Shown in pieces: positions 1 to 8,282 of a stretch of 64,000 nt of DNA. Source of the stretch: Parabacteroides gordonii MS-1 = DSM 23371 (GTDB taxonomy: Bacteria; Bacteroidota; Bacteroidia; Bacteroidales; Tannerellaceae); contig NZ_KQ033919.1 of the NCBI RefSeq assembly GCF_000969825.1, forward strand, positions 2,035,088-2,099,087, read 5' to 3'. The position numbers and the translations under genes were made by a program. The notes below the pieces were generated by a model. That model was not told where the DNA came from. It saw nothing but the letters and a program-made list of their open reading frames with translations, and ran no database searches. Position 1 is the first letter of the stretch, and the number at the start of each line of letters is the position of its first letter.

Positions 1-378
1 CTGATCCGTGTAAACGAGTTCGATAAAGTAGCCACAACGCCTTTGGACGAATGGATCAAATACCTGAAAGACGGCACGATCCGTCCCGATACGACAACAC
101 CCGGCCTTCGTGAAGCCCGCGAGAAACTAAAGTACTACTCCATGTCCTCGCAGGAGCGGCATGCTTATGACGAGCACCTGAATGTAATCATGATCCAGAA
201 CGATGTCCTCGACACCGCCAAATGGGAAGGCCGGATCGAAGGCCTTGCAGAAGGAAAAGCAGAAGGTAAAGCGGAAGCCTTACGTCAGACGGCAGTTAAT
301 ATGAAACGTATGGGTATAGAGACTACCGACATTGCAAAATGTACAGGATTGTCGGTTGAGGAGATAAAGGCATTATAA
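1..378 (+). CDS. Rpn-type PD-(D/E)XK nuclease/transposase, C-terminal part
   Basis: The reading frame is open from the first base, so the 5' end lies outside the window. About 125 residues are visible. The end of the protein has the charged repeat AEGKAEGKAEALRQ and a closing segment like IAKCTGLSVEEIKAL. Both are typical of the Rpn / PDDEXK_2 family of recombination-promoting nucleases, often annotated as putative transposases. The catalytic domain itself is not in view, so activity cannot be judged. It is followed in the same frame by a broken surface-protein tail, which suggests a rearrangement junction. Confidence 0.7.
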   Translation: MIRVNEFDKVATTPLDEWIKYLKDGTIRPDTTTPGLREAREKLKYYSMSSQERHAYDEHLNVIMIQNDVLDTAKWEGRIEGLAEGKAEGKAEALRQTAVNMKRMGIETTDIAKCTGLSVEEIKAL

Positions 379-408
379 TCCACACATCGAAAACATTCAA
401 GTCTAGAA

Positions 409-504
409 CAGTTGCAGGTAGCAGGCGATAAGACCGTGCAGTTGCAGGCCGGTTTCTATATCGTCCGCATCGGTAATTATACCGCTAAAATGATCATTCG
501 CTAA
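409..504 (+). pseudogene. Orphan C-terminal tail of a T9SS-type surface protein
   Basis: These bases read as the end of a protein closing with GFYIVRIGNYTAKMIIR and a TAA stop. That is the form of a Bacteroidetes type IX secretion C-terminal sorting domain. There is no start codon and no upstream body. The frame is open directly after the stop of the Rpn-type gene, so the left edge of the remnant is uncertain (379 to 409). I read it as the remains of a secreted protein gene whose body was lost when the Rpn gene arrived. Confidence 0.6.
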
Positions 505-528
505 GCGGAATTAATACTGGTTTCCAGA

Positions 529-576
529 AGAGTGCACCGCCCGGATCTTCATCAGTCCGGGGTGCACTCTTTTTTA
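529..576 (+). terminator. Intrinsic terminator
   Basis: The arms AGAGTGCACC (529-538) and GGTGCACTCT (561-570) pair perfectly and are followed by a T-run. It ends the remnant transcript on the plus strand. It lies just past the purN stop and may also help end purN on the minus strand, where the T-run is poor. Confidence 0.8.
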
Positions 577-1146
577 TTAAATCTTCTTTAATACCTCTTC
601 AATTACATGCGGATAATGGGCATATTCGAGTTTATGCACCTTTGTGGCTACTGCATCGGGCGAGTCGGTAGGCAACACCTCACATTTGGCCTGGAAAATA
701 ATATCCCCCTCATCGTAATTCTCATTAATATAATGTATGGTTATACCCGACTCCTTGTCGCCGGCAGCCACCACCGCTTCGTGCACATGCATGCCATACA
801 TACCCTTTCCGCCATGTTTCGGCAACAGGGCCGGATGGATATTAATGATCTTTCCCGGATAAGCCTTCAGCAATGCATCCGATATTTTATTCATAAAACC
901 AGCCAAAACGATCAGGTCAGCCTGATATTCCGCTAATTTCGCCAAAACGGGCGTACCTTCCACAAACTCCTCACGGGAGAATACAAAGGAGGGTATTCCC
1001 AGATTATTGACACGGGCATGAACCCCTACATTTTTGTTATTCGACAAAACAACCGCCACTTTAACGGTTTCACTTTTAGAGAAATATCGGGCGATATTCT
1101 CGGCGTTTGTACCCGAGCCGGAGGCAAAAATTGCTACGTTTTTCAT
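577..1146 (-). CDS. purN: Phosphoribosylglycinamide formyltransferase
   Basis: PurN transfers the formyl group of 10-formyl-THF to GAR in purine synthesis, in the cytoplasm. The 189-residue protein has the usual length for the family. It starts with the nucleotide-binding loop FASGSGTN (residues 7-14). It carries the catalytic trio N102, H104 (in INIHPALLP) and D145 (in NENYDEGDI). The gene is divergent from acpP and shares a 154-bp gap with it. A strong hairpin lies directly past its stop. No frameshift or missing residue is seen. Confidence 0.95.
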   Translation of the reverse strand: MKNVAIFASGSGTNAENIARYFSKSETVKVAVVLSNNKNVGVHARVNNLGIPSFVFSREEFVEGTPVLAKLAEYQADLIVLAGFMNKISDALLKAYPGKIINIHPALLPKHGGKGMYGMHVHEAVVAAGDKESGITIHYINENYDEGDIIFQAKCEVLPTDSPDAVATKVHKLEYAHYPHVIEEVLKKI

Positions 1147-1214
1147 ATTTTCCTATGTTTTAGTGCACACGAAAAGAAAAAATGTGCAGTTTTCCGCATT
1201 TTTAGTGCATTAAA

Positions 1215-1247
1215 TTTGTTTTGTAACATAAAAAATTCTTTTCTTTG
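1215..1247 (+). promoter_or_regulatory. acpP-fabF promoter
   Basis: A -33 TTTG (1215-1218), a 21-bp spacer and TTTCTTTG (1240-1247) match the Bacteroidetes pattern TTTG-N19/21-TAnnTTTG except for one base. Transcription would start near 1254, about 47 bp before acpP. The string TTTTAGTGCA occurs twice just upstream (near 1160 and 1200) and could be an operator; this is only a guess. Confidence 0.55.
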
Positions 1248-1300
1248 CACTGCAAATTTAAAAAGTATATTCGTATTTATTAATCTAAATTGAAAAAGTT

Positions 1301-1537
1301 ATGTCTGAAGTTGCATCTAGAGTAAAGGCTATCATCGTTGACAAGTTAAGTGTTGAAGAAACAGAAGTTACAAACGAAGCAAGCTTTACTAATGATTTAG
1401 GAGCAGACTCTCTTGACACTGTAGAATTGATTATGGAATTCGAAAAAGAATTCGGTATCTCAATTCCTGATGATCAGGCAGAAAAGATTACAACAGTAGG
1501 CGACGCAGTTGCTTATATCGAAGCTAACGCGAAGTAA
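1301..1537 (+). CDS. acpP: Acyl carrier protein
   Basis: This is the acidic 78-residue carrier of growing fatty acids. The phosphopantetheine site is S37 in [10 protein letters not shown]. The length and the helix pattern match AcpP throughout, including the closing helix [12 protein letters not shown]. It is followed after 21 bp by fabF and then rnc, the usual acpP-fabF-rnc order in Bacteroidales. Being the first gene after a clear promoter, it is likely strongly expressed. Confidence 0.97.
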   Translation: MSEVASRVKAIIVDKLSVEETEVTNEASFTNDLGADSLDTVELIMEFEKEFGISIPDDQAEKITTVGDAVAYIEANAK

Positions 1538-1558
1538 TCAATCCTTTTAATTAAAGGT

Positions 1559-2824
1559 ATGGAATTAAAAAGAGTTGTAGTAACAGGTCTTGGTGCCATT
1601 ACTCCTCTTGGTAATACCCTCGCAGAAACATGGGAGGGTATTATCAATGGGAAGAGTGGAGCCGGCCCTATTACACAGTTTGATGCATCCAAATTCAAGA
1701 CACAATTTGCATGCGAAGTTAAAGGTTTCGATCCGTTGTCAGTAATGGATCGCAAGGAAGCCCGCAAGTGTGACCGTTATAGTTTATTTGCAATAAATGC
1801 CGCAAAACAGGCAATCGAAGATGCTGCTATGGACTTGGACAATGAGGACAAGAACCGTATCGGTGTTATTTTTGCTTCAGGTATCGGCGGTATCAAGACA
1901 TTTGACGAAGAAGTTTTAGGATATGCGAAAACCAAAGATACGATCGGCCCGAAATTCAATCCGTTCTTCATCCCGAAGATGATCTCGGATATTGCAGCCG
2001 GACATATCTCCATGCTTTATGGATTTCATGGTCCTAACTTTGCAACAGTGTCGGCTTGTGCCTCTTCTACCAACGCGATCGCTGATGCATTCAACTATAT
2101 CCGTTTGGGTAAAGCCAATGTGATCGTAACAGGTGGTGCGGAAGCTGCTATTGCAGATTCAGGTGTCGGTGGGTTCAACTCGATGAATGCGCTGTCAACC
2201 CGTAACGATTCGCCCGAGACAGCTTCTCGTCCATTCAGCGCAAGTCGCGACGGTTTCGTCATGGGAGAAGGTGGAGCTTGTTTGATTTTGGAAGAAATGG
2301 AACACGCTTTGGCTCGCGGTGCTAAAATATATGCCGAGATTGCCGGAACAGGAATGTCTGCCGATGCATACCATCTGACAGCGTCTCATCCTGAAGGATT
2401 AGGTGCCAAGTTAGTGATGCGTAATGCACTGGAAGATGCAGAAATGGCTCCGGAAGATATCGACTATATCAACGTTCACGGAACATCTACTCCGGTAGGA
2501 GACGTTTCAGAAGTAAAAGCGATCAAAGACGTTTTCGGAGATCATGCTTACAAGCTGAATATCAGTTCAACGAAGTCAATGACAGGTCATTTGTTAGGTG
2601 CAGCCGGAGCTATCGAAGCAATGTTGTGCATCATGGCGATAAAAGATGGAATCATTCCTCCGACAATCAACCATGCAGATGGCGACGATGATCCTGAAAT
2701 AGACTACAAACTGAATTTTACATTCAATAAAGCTCAAAAAAGAGAAATACAGGCAGCACTATCCAATACTTTTGGATTCGGTGGTCATAATGCTTGTGCT
2801 ATTGTTAAAAAATTTGTGAAGTAA
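1559..2824 (+). CDS. fabF: Beta-ketoacyl-ACP synthase II
   Basis: FabF condenses malonyl-ACP with acyl-ACP during fatty-acid elongation. The 421-residue thiolase-fold protein has the Cys-His-His triad: C167 (VSACASS), H307 (NVHGTSTPVGD) and H343 (SMTGHLLGAAG). The glycine-rich end NTFGFGGHNA is present. The start ATG lies 21 bp after acpP. The stop overlaps no other gene, and rnc begins one base later, so the three genes are probably one transcript. Confidence 0.97.
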   Translation: MELKRVVVTGLGAITPLGNTLAETWEGIINGKSGAGPITQFDASKFKTQFACEVKGFDPLSVMDRKEARKCDRYSLFAINAAKQAIEDAAMDLDNEDKNRIGVIFASGIGGIKTFDEEVLGYAKTKDTIGPKFNPFFIPKMISDIAAGHISMLYGFHGPNFATVSACASSTNAIADAFNYIRLGKANVIVTGGAEAAIADSGVGGFNSMNALSTRNDSPETASRPFSASRDGFVMGEGGACLILEEMEHALARGAKIYAEIAGTGMSADAYHLTASHPEGLGAKLVMRNALEDAEMAPEDIDYINVHGTSTPVGDVSEVKAIKDVFGDHAYKLNISSTKSMTGHLLGAAGAIEAMLCIMAIKDGIIPPTINHADGDDDPEIDYKLNFTFNKAQKREIQAALSNTFGFGGHNACAIVKKFVK

Positions 2825-2825
2825 C

Positions 2826-3734
2826 GTGTTTACACAACTATACAAAAAGATAAGGCTCCTGAAACATAAGAATAAGGAGCCTTATTCTTCTTTATATAAG
2901 ATACTGGGATTTTACCCCGACAACATCCATGTTTATGAACAAGCCTTCCTTCATAAATCTTCCTCTGTAGAAGATAGTGATGGTAAATGGTTGAATAACG
3001 AACGGTTGGAGTTTTTGGGTGATGCCGTATTGGATGCTATCGTAGCAGACATTGTGTATAAACATTTCCAAAACAAACGGGAAGGTTTTCTGACCAATAC
3101 CCGTTCGAAGATCGTACAACGCGAAACACTCAACCGCGTGGCGGTCGAACTCGGTCTCGACAAGATGGTCGTTTACTCGGCTAAACTGAGTTCACACAAT
3201 AATCACATGTACGGAAACGCATTGGAAGCGCTGATCGGGGCAATCTACCTGGATCAGGGATATCGTGCCTGTTACCGTTTCATCAATGATGTGATCATCA
3301 AGAGGTATATCGACCTGGATAATATTGCCCGCAAAGAGGTCAACTTCAAATCGAGCCTGATAGAATGGAGCCAGAAGAATAAGCTGGAAATAACATTCGA
3401 CCTGATCGAGTCGTTTTCCGATAATGACGGTAATCCGGTATTCCAGACAGGCGTAACATTAGCCGACATGCAGATCGGCGTCGGTATCGGTTATTCCAAA
3501 AAAGAATCCCAGCAGAATGCCGCCAAGATGGCTATCAAAAAGCTGCGTACCGACAAAACTTTCCAGCAGTTTATCTCCGACCTGAAAAAGAAACAGACGG
3601 GAGAAAATACCGCTGCACATGAGTTTGAGGATCTGCCGGAAGAAGAGTCTTCTGCGGAACAGACATCTTCTGAACCGACAACAATCAACAAGACAGCATG
3701 CATTGATGCCACCATCAATGAAGAAGTCCGGTAA
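2826..3734 (+). CDS. rnc: Ribonuclease III
   Basis: RNase III cuts double-stranded RNA in rRNA and mRNA processing. The 302-residue protein uses a GTG start one base after fabF. The signature NNERLEFLGDAVLD gives E59, E62 and D66. A second metal-site motif reads GNALEALIGAI, with N131 where E. coli has the metal-binding Asp114, while E134 is kept. A double-stranded-RNA-binding domain spans about residues 175-245. An acidic, low-complexity tail of about 50 residues follows. The stop abuts the stop of convergent pfkA with no gap. Confidence 0.94.
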   Translation: MFTQLYKKIRLLKHKNKEPYSSLYKILGFYPDNIHVYEQAFLHKSSSVEDSDGKWLNNERLEFLGDAVLDAIVADIVYKHFQNKREGFLTNTRSKIVQRETLNRVAVELGLDKMVVYSAKLSSHNNHMYGNALEALIGAIYLDQGYRACYRFINDVIIKRYIDLDNIARKEVNFKSSLIEWSQKNKLEITFDLIESFSDNDGNPVFQTGVTLADMQIGVGIGYSKKESQQNAAKMAIKKLRTDKTFQQFISDLKKKQTGENTAAHEFEDLPEEESSAEQTSSEPTTINKTACIDATINEEVR

Positions 3735-4748
3735 TTACTTACCGAACGAAATCCCCATTCTTTCTCCCTGAACGATCAGATCCTGCTCCGGCGTGACCAC
3801 TTTCAATTTGCCTGCCACTTCCGATAGGGCGATCGATTCCACTTTATCCCCTTTCATACACACCATACGCCCGAATTGGCGGTTTGCAATCAATTCCGTG
3901 GCATGTCCTCCCAAACGGGTGGCCAGGTTACGGTCGAACGGCGAAGGGTTGCCACCGCGCTGGATATAGCCTAATACGGTATCACGGCATTCGATACCGG
4001 TAGCCGCTTCTATCGTGCGGGTGATATAATCGGACGGGCGTTTCTTATCGGGTGTCTCCACTCCTTCGGCAACGACAACAATTGAATAGGGCTTACCACG
4101 GCGGGCACGGTCGAGGATAGCTTCATTCACCCGGTCGATATCATAACCGAGTTCGGGCAACAGGATAACATCCGCTCCCCCGGCCATTCCGGCATATAAG
4201 GCAATCCATCCGGCATGATGTCCCATCACTTCCACCACCATTACACGTTTATGCGAACTGGCGGTCGAGTGCAGGCGGTCGATCGCTTCTGTAGCAATGT
4301 TAACAGCTGTATCGAAACCAAAAGTGATATCGGTACCCCACACATCGTTATCGATCGTTTTGGGAACACCTATAACGTTCAGTCCCAAGGCAGAGAGCAT
4401 ACCCGCCGTTTTCTGCGTACCGTTTCCACCGATACAGACAAGGCAGTCTAATCCTAATTCTTCATAATTCTGTATAATGATCTGAGGCTTTTCGCTTTCG
4501 CCCGAAGCGAGTAGTTTGCGGAAAGGTTTCTCGCGGGATGTCCCCAAAATCGTTCCGCCCAGATTAAGGATACCTGAAAGGCTTCGTTCGTCGAACGATT
4601 GAATATCTTTGTTCAGCAGTCCTACAAAACCACTATGGATACCTATTACTTCCATGCCATAATGCATGATGGCTGTTTTACCTACACCGCGAATCGTAGC
4701 GTTTATACCGGGACAATCACCTCCGGAAGAAAGGATTCCTATTTTCAT
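3735..4748 (-). CDS. pfkA: 6-phosphofructokinase
   Basis: The enzyme phosphorylates fructose-6-phosphate in glycolysis. I place the start at the ATG of MKIGILSSGGDCPG (337 residues). The longer upstream frame adds a hydrophobic stretch unlike the family and crosses the -7 box. The substrate motif PKTIDND gives the catalytic D133. The nucleotide loop reads GGNG (107-110), where E. coli has GGDG. G110 suits ATP, while K130 in PKTIDND is seen in PPi-using enzymes and in some ATP enzymes. The donor is therefore probably ATP but not certain. The gene is convergent with rnc with no gap. Confidence 0.9.
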   Translation of the reverse strand: MKIGILSSGGDCPGINATIRGVGKTAIMHYGMEVIGIHSGFVGLLNKDIQSFDERSLSGILNLGGTILGTSREKPFRKLLASGESEKPQIIIQNYEELGLDCLVCIGGNGTQKTAGMLSALGLNVIGVPKTIDNDVWGTDITFGFDTAVNIATEAIDRLHSTASSHKRVMVVEVMGHHAGWIALYAGMAGGADVILLPELGYDIDRVNEAILDRARRGKPYSIVVVAEGVETPDKKRPSDYITRTIEAATGIECRDTVLGYIQRGGNPSPFDRNLATRLGGHATELIANRQFGRMVCMKGDKVESIALSEVAGKLKVVTPEQDLIVQGERMGISFGK

Positions 4749-4771
4749 TGTTTTGTTAATTATGTATGCAA

Positions 4772-4779
4772 CAAAGATA
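4772..4779 (-). promoter_or_regulatory. pfkA -7 box
   Basis: On the minus strand this reads TATCTTTG, a perfect TAnnTTTG box, 24 bp upstream of the pfkA ATG. No good -33 TTTG is seen. It lies 19 bp from the -7 box of the divergent GH3-like gene, so the two promoters overlap. Confidence 0.55.
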
Positions 4780-4798
4780 TAAATAAAAAGAGAATGCC

Positions 4799-4806
4799 TA
4801 CATTTG
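4799..4806 (+). promoter_or_regulatory. -7 box of the GH3-like gene
   Basis: TACATTTG is a perfect -7 box lying 24 bp before the ATG at 4831. The -33 region is not recognisable. The longer frame that starts at 4804 would begin inside this box, which supports the later ATG. Confidence 0.5.
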
Positions 4807-4830
4807 CAGCCTATACAAAGTAAAAGGAGC

Positions 4831-6351
4831 ATGGATATTTTAACAAATACGATATCACTACTCTTCCGTCACCGGCAGAAGGACATAGAGAAATACGGGC
4901 AGGACACCGACCTGCTCCAGCGTAAGCAATTGCGCACTCTGTTGAAGACCGCACGTAATACGGAATGGGGTCTGACATACGATTACAAAAGTATCCGTAA
5001 TTACAGTGACTTCTGTGAGCGGGTTCCGCTTCAGCTCTATGACGATATCAAACCTTATGTGACACGGATGATAAACGGAGAAAGGAACATTCTGTGGCCT
5101 TCGGTCGTCAAGTGGTACGCTAAAAGTAGCGGCACCACGAACGATAAAAGCAAATTCCTACCCGTTACCCGCGAGGTGCTCCACGGCTGCCACTATCAAG
5201 GTGGCTTCGACACAGTGGCTCTATACCTCCGAAACAATCCCGAAAGCCACTTCTTCTCGAAAAAAGGCCTGATACTCGGAGGAAGCCACAGCCCCTCCCC
5301 CATCAATCAAAAGTCCCATTGCGGCGACCTCTCGGCTGTTCTTCTACAGAACCTGAACCCGTTGGTCAACCTGATGCGTGTTCCGGCTAAAAAGATCATC
5401 CTGATGGACGAATGGGAAAGCAAGATAAAAGCAATTGTAGACTGTACCTGGAATAAGGATGTGAACAGCCTGTCGGGTGTCCCTTCCTGGATGCTGGTGC
5501 TTATCAAGTCGATCCTGAAGAAGACCGGACGGGAATACCTGAGTGATGTATGGCCCAACCTGGAAGTATTCTTTCACGGCGGTATCAGTTTCGAGCCTTA
5601 CCGGGAACAATATAAATCGCTGATTCCTTCGGACAAGATGCATTATATGGAGACTTACAATGCCTCGGAAGGTTTCTTCGGCATACAGGATGATCCGGCA
5701 GACCAGAGTCTGCTGATGATGCAGGATTATGGTGTTTTCTACGAATTTATCCCCATGTCGGAAGTGGGTATGGAGAACCCGACGGTTCTTCCCCTAGAAG
5801 CAGTAGAGACAGGAAAGAATTATGCGATGGTAATAACGACATCCGGCGGACTGTGGCGTTATCAGATCGGCGATACGGTTCGTTTCACCTCCCTTTTCCC
5901 TCATAAGTTTATTATTTCGGGCAGAACAAAACACTATATCAACGCTTTCGGCGAAGAGCTAATGGTAGACAATGCCGATAAAGCGATCAGCCGGGTAAGC
6001 ATCCAGACGGGAGCAAAAGTGAAGGAATATACAGCCGCCCCTCTCTTCATGCTGGACAAGGCAAAAGGCCGTCATCAATGGTTCATCGAATTTGAAACAA
6101 TGCCGCCTTCACTGGACGAATTTGCATCCCTGCTGGACAAGACTCTGCAGGAACTGAATTCCGATTATGAAGCCAAGCGTTACAAAGAAATATCTCTCCA
6201 ACCGTTGGAGATCACAATCGCTCATGAAGGAGCTTTTTACGAATGGCTCAAAGAAAAGGGTAAACTAGGCGGACAGCACAAAATACCCCGCCTCAGCAAC
6301 GACCGTACACACATCGAACAATTACTGGACATCAATAAGCGGTTGTCCTGA
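4831..6351 (+). CDS. GH3 auxin-responsive-promoter family acyl-adenylating enzyme
   Basis: This 506-residue protein resembles plant GH3 acyl-acid amido synthetases, which are adenylate-forming enzymes. Visible motifs are the phosphate loop AKSSGTTNDKSKFLP, the acyl/adenylate motif TYNASEGFFG and WRYQIGDTVRF. GH3 proteins join carboxylic acids to amino acids through an acyl-AMP. The bacterial substrate is unknown. The start is the ATG at 4831, preceded by AAGGAG, one of the few SD-like sites in the window. It is a single gene, divergent from pfkA. There is no sign of recent transfer in base composition. Confidence 0.85.
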   Translation: MDILTNTISLLFRHRQKDIEKYGQDTDLLQRKQLRTLLKTARNTEWGLTYDYKSIRNYSDFCERVPLQLYDDIKPYVTRMINGERNILWPSVVKWYAKSSGTTNDKSKFLPVTREVLHGCHYQGGFDTVALYLRNNPESHFFSKKGLILGGSHSPSPINQKSHCGDLSAVLLQNLNPLVNLMRVPAKKIILMDEWESKIKAIVDCTWNKDVNSLSGVPSWMLVLIKSILKKTGREYLSDVWPNLEVFFHGGISFEPYREQYKSLIPSDKMHYMETYNASEGFFGIQDDPADQSLLMMQDYGVFYEFIPMSEVGMENPTVLPLEAVETGKNYAMVITTSGGLWRYQIGDTVRFTSLFPHKFIISGRTKHYINAFGEELMVDNADKAISRVSIQTGAKVKEYTAAPLFMLDKAKGRHQWFIEFETMPPSLDEFASLLDKTLQELNSDYEAKRYKEISLQPLEITIAHEGAFYEWLKEKGKLGGQHKIPRLSNDRTHIEQLLDINKRLS

Positions 6352-6488
6352 TTAGATTCTCCAAATCTGACATGTACCCCCATTAACTATATATTCAGAA
6401 TTCATTGAAAGTATAAAATTTGGTTTACCGTTGAATTTTAGGCTTTCAAAGATTATAATACCCATCTCGAAGATTTTGTTTTTCAAAC

Positions 6489-6515
6489 ATGAAAAAACAA
6501 TGCAACTTGCGCTAA
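6489..6515 (+). other. Upstream mini-ORF sharing its start with the next gene
   Basis: ATGAAAAAACAA occurs here and again at 6534, where the next gene starts. The first copy reads eight codons, ending CNLR, and stops at 6513. Both lie in the same frame, 45 bp apart. It may be a leader peptide or a small duplication. The rest of 6352-6533 holds nothing I can name. Confidence 0.3.
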
Positions 6516-6533
6516 AATTTAAATTATACAAGC

Positions 6534-7358
6534 ATGAAAAAACAATCCTTTTATCTATCATTATTCTCTTTTATTCTAAATAAGCCAGGCAATATTATCG
6601 TATTGTTACTGTGCATTTTGTACGGAGCAGTCAGCTGTGGAGATAAAGAAGAGGACGATGGTACGGAGATATATGATATACCCGATATATATTATACCAA
6701 TTATAGGTTCTCGACTATAAATCCTCTTGAAGAAAACGATACAATAGAATTAAAGGTAGGTGATACTATTGCAATATATATGAAATCTGCCATAGAGTGG
6801 AATGTATTAGCTGAAGACAACTCTGCTATTAATATAGCTGATAAAGGTAATGTCGGATATATGGTTACGACTAAACAAGTCGATTTTGTTACAGCGGGTA
6901 TACTGTCTGACTCTTTCAATTTCATATTCTATATAGATATCCAATCACTCAACTCCGAGATTCAGGTATTAGAGCCTCCTACATACCAGATAGATATAGA
7001 AAATGGAAATCTGAGAAACACAATTCAGGAAGAGTTAGAGTCCTCGTATGCCGTTCGGCTTTTAGACAAGTTTGAACTTACATATACAACAATGAATGTA
7101 GGGTCTGTCAAATATACTAATAGAGCGGATGTTGACACCATAACCGGGACATTCAAAGATAATGGTAATGATTTAAGCATATATATCGATAATCATCTAA
7201 AATACAATTTCACTTTTGAAAAATATGAGCCTGCTTCTCTAATTTATTCACACTATATATGCCAGGATCTTACCGAAATATTCCGGATCAAGTATCCGAC
7301 AGAACAAATAAATAAAGTTCTTGTCACTGCAGAATGTCATAAAACAGATCCTAAATAA
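6534..7358 (+). CDS. Hypothetical lipoprotein, AT-rich
   Basis: I do not recognise this 274-residue protein. It has a signal peptide ending in a lipobox-like GAVSC followed by an acidic stretch (GDKEEDDG), so it is probably a lipoprotein. The rest looks beta-rich with no known motif. The gene is clearly more AT-rich than its neighbours, which hints at separate ancestry. It stands alone: the GH3-like gene ends 182 bp upstream and the next gene is convergent. The start is shared in form with a short upstream ORF. Confidence 0.6.
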   Translation: MKKQSFYLSLFSFILNKPGNIIVLLLCILYGAVSCGDKEEDDGTEIYDIPDIYYTNYRFSTINPLEENDTIELKVGDTIAIYMKSAIEWNVLAEDNSAINIADKGNVGYMVTTKQVDFVTAGILSDSFNFIFYIDIQSLNSEIQVLEPPTYQIDIENGNLRNTIQEELESSYAVRLLDKFELTYTTMNVGSVKYTNRADVDTITGTFKDNGNDLSIYIDNHLKYNFTFEKYEPASLIYSHYICQDLTEIFRIKYPTEQINKVLVTAECHKTDPK

Positions 7359-7404
7359 ATTATAGATAAATACAAAACGAATAAGCGGAGGGGGTTAGGT
7401 ATTA

Positions 7405-8166
7405 TTAAAACGAATAAGAAAAATAAACTCCTCCCCCCTGTTCGTTGAAGGTCGGGGCGATCACCATATTTTTAGCTGACTTACGATTTATTTTGCGGGC
7501 TATGGCGTTACGGAGGGGGAAATAAGCCAGATAGGATAATTCGACGGAAAGAATACCGAAACCGGCTCCCGCCACGACATCGGCCACCCAATGGCGGTTA
7601 TTATACAACCGCGAACCGGCGACAAACAAAGCGATCGCATATCCCGAATAAGCCAGTACCGGACTACTGTCCTTAAACTCTTTATAAGCCATGTGAGCCC
7701 CCAAAAAAGCATTGGCCGTATGACCGGAAGGGAACGAATAAGGCCCTCCGTCAGGACGGGTCTCATTGATGGAATATTTCAGGGTACGGGTCATAACGGC
7801 ATTCATACCTTCCGCCATAGTCACCAGAAAGAGCTGGTCTACCCAGTTATGCTTCTCCTTCCCCATCAGGTCGCAGACGAAAACCCATCCCAGCATCCCC
7901 CATTCCAGATAATCGTCCACACGGATCTTCTTCACATCGCTTTTCCGGGAGAAAAGATGGAAATCATTCATCCCGTCGATAGCTGTTCCGACTGCTCCGA
8001 CGGTGATCAGAGAAGCCGGGAGAATCAGGTGTTTCGGATTAAATTTATATTCGATAACCGGCATCTTTTGTTTCAGGCTATCGGGTACAGACACCTCATG
8101 CTGAGCTTTCACTGGCGACAAACAGATAATCGTCAAGAGTGCAACGATAAGTACGGATATTCTCAT
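7405..8166 (-). CDS. PAP2-family membrane phosphatase
   Basis: This is an exported 253-residue phosphatase of the PAP2 / vanadium haloperoxidase fold. The signal sequence ends near SPVKAQ. The three catalytic motifs are present: KYSINETRP, PSGH (in FPSGHTANAF) and SRLYNNRHWVADV with its His and Asp. Family members remove phosphate from lipids such as phosphatidate, undecaprenyl-PP or lipid A. The actual substrate cannot be told from sequence. It is a single gene, divergent from the NlpE-like gene. Confidence 0.85.
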   Translation of the reverse strand: MRISVLIVALLTIICLSPVKAQHEVSVPDSLKQKMPVIEYKFNPKHLILPASLITVGAVGTAIDGMNDFHLFSRKSDVKKIRVDDYLEWGMLGWVFVCDLMGKEKHNWVDQLFLVTMAEGMNAVMTRTLKYSINETRPDGGPYSFPSGHTANAFLGAHMAYKEFKDSSPVLAYSGYAIALFVAGSRLYNNRHWVADVVAGAGFGILSVELSYLAYFPLRNAIARKINRKSAKNMVIAPTFNEQGGGVYFSYSF

Positions 8167-8219
8167 TCCTTACAGGCTTAATCTTTTTTATTCAAACCAC
8201 AAAGGAACAAAAAATAACT

Positions 8220-8227
8220 TATCTTTG
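8220..8227 (+). promoter_or_regulatory. -7 box of the NlpE-like gene
   Basis: TATCTTTG matches TAnnTTTG exactly. It lies 55 bp before the ATG at 8283. No clear -33 TTTG is seen. Confidence 0.45.
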
Positions 8228-8282
8228 TTTCATATACTAGTATAGATCTCCGTTTATAAACAAATTAAAGACATTCATTCCG

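Noticed and set aside
6352-6561. Minus-strand frame of 69 codons after the GH3-like gene
   Set aside because: It covers a gap and the start of another gene, with no family features and no promoter.
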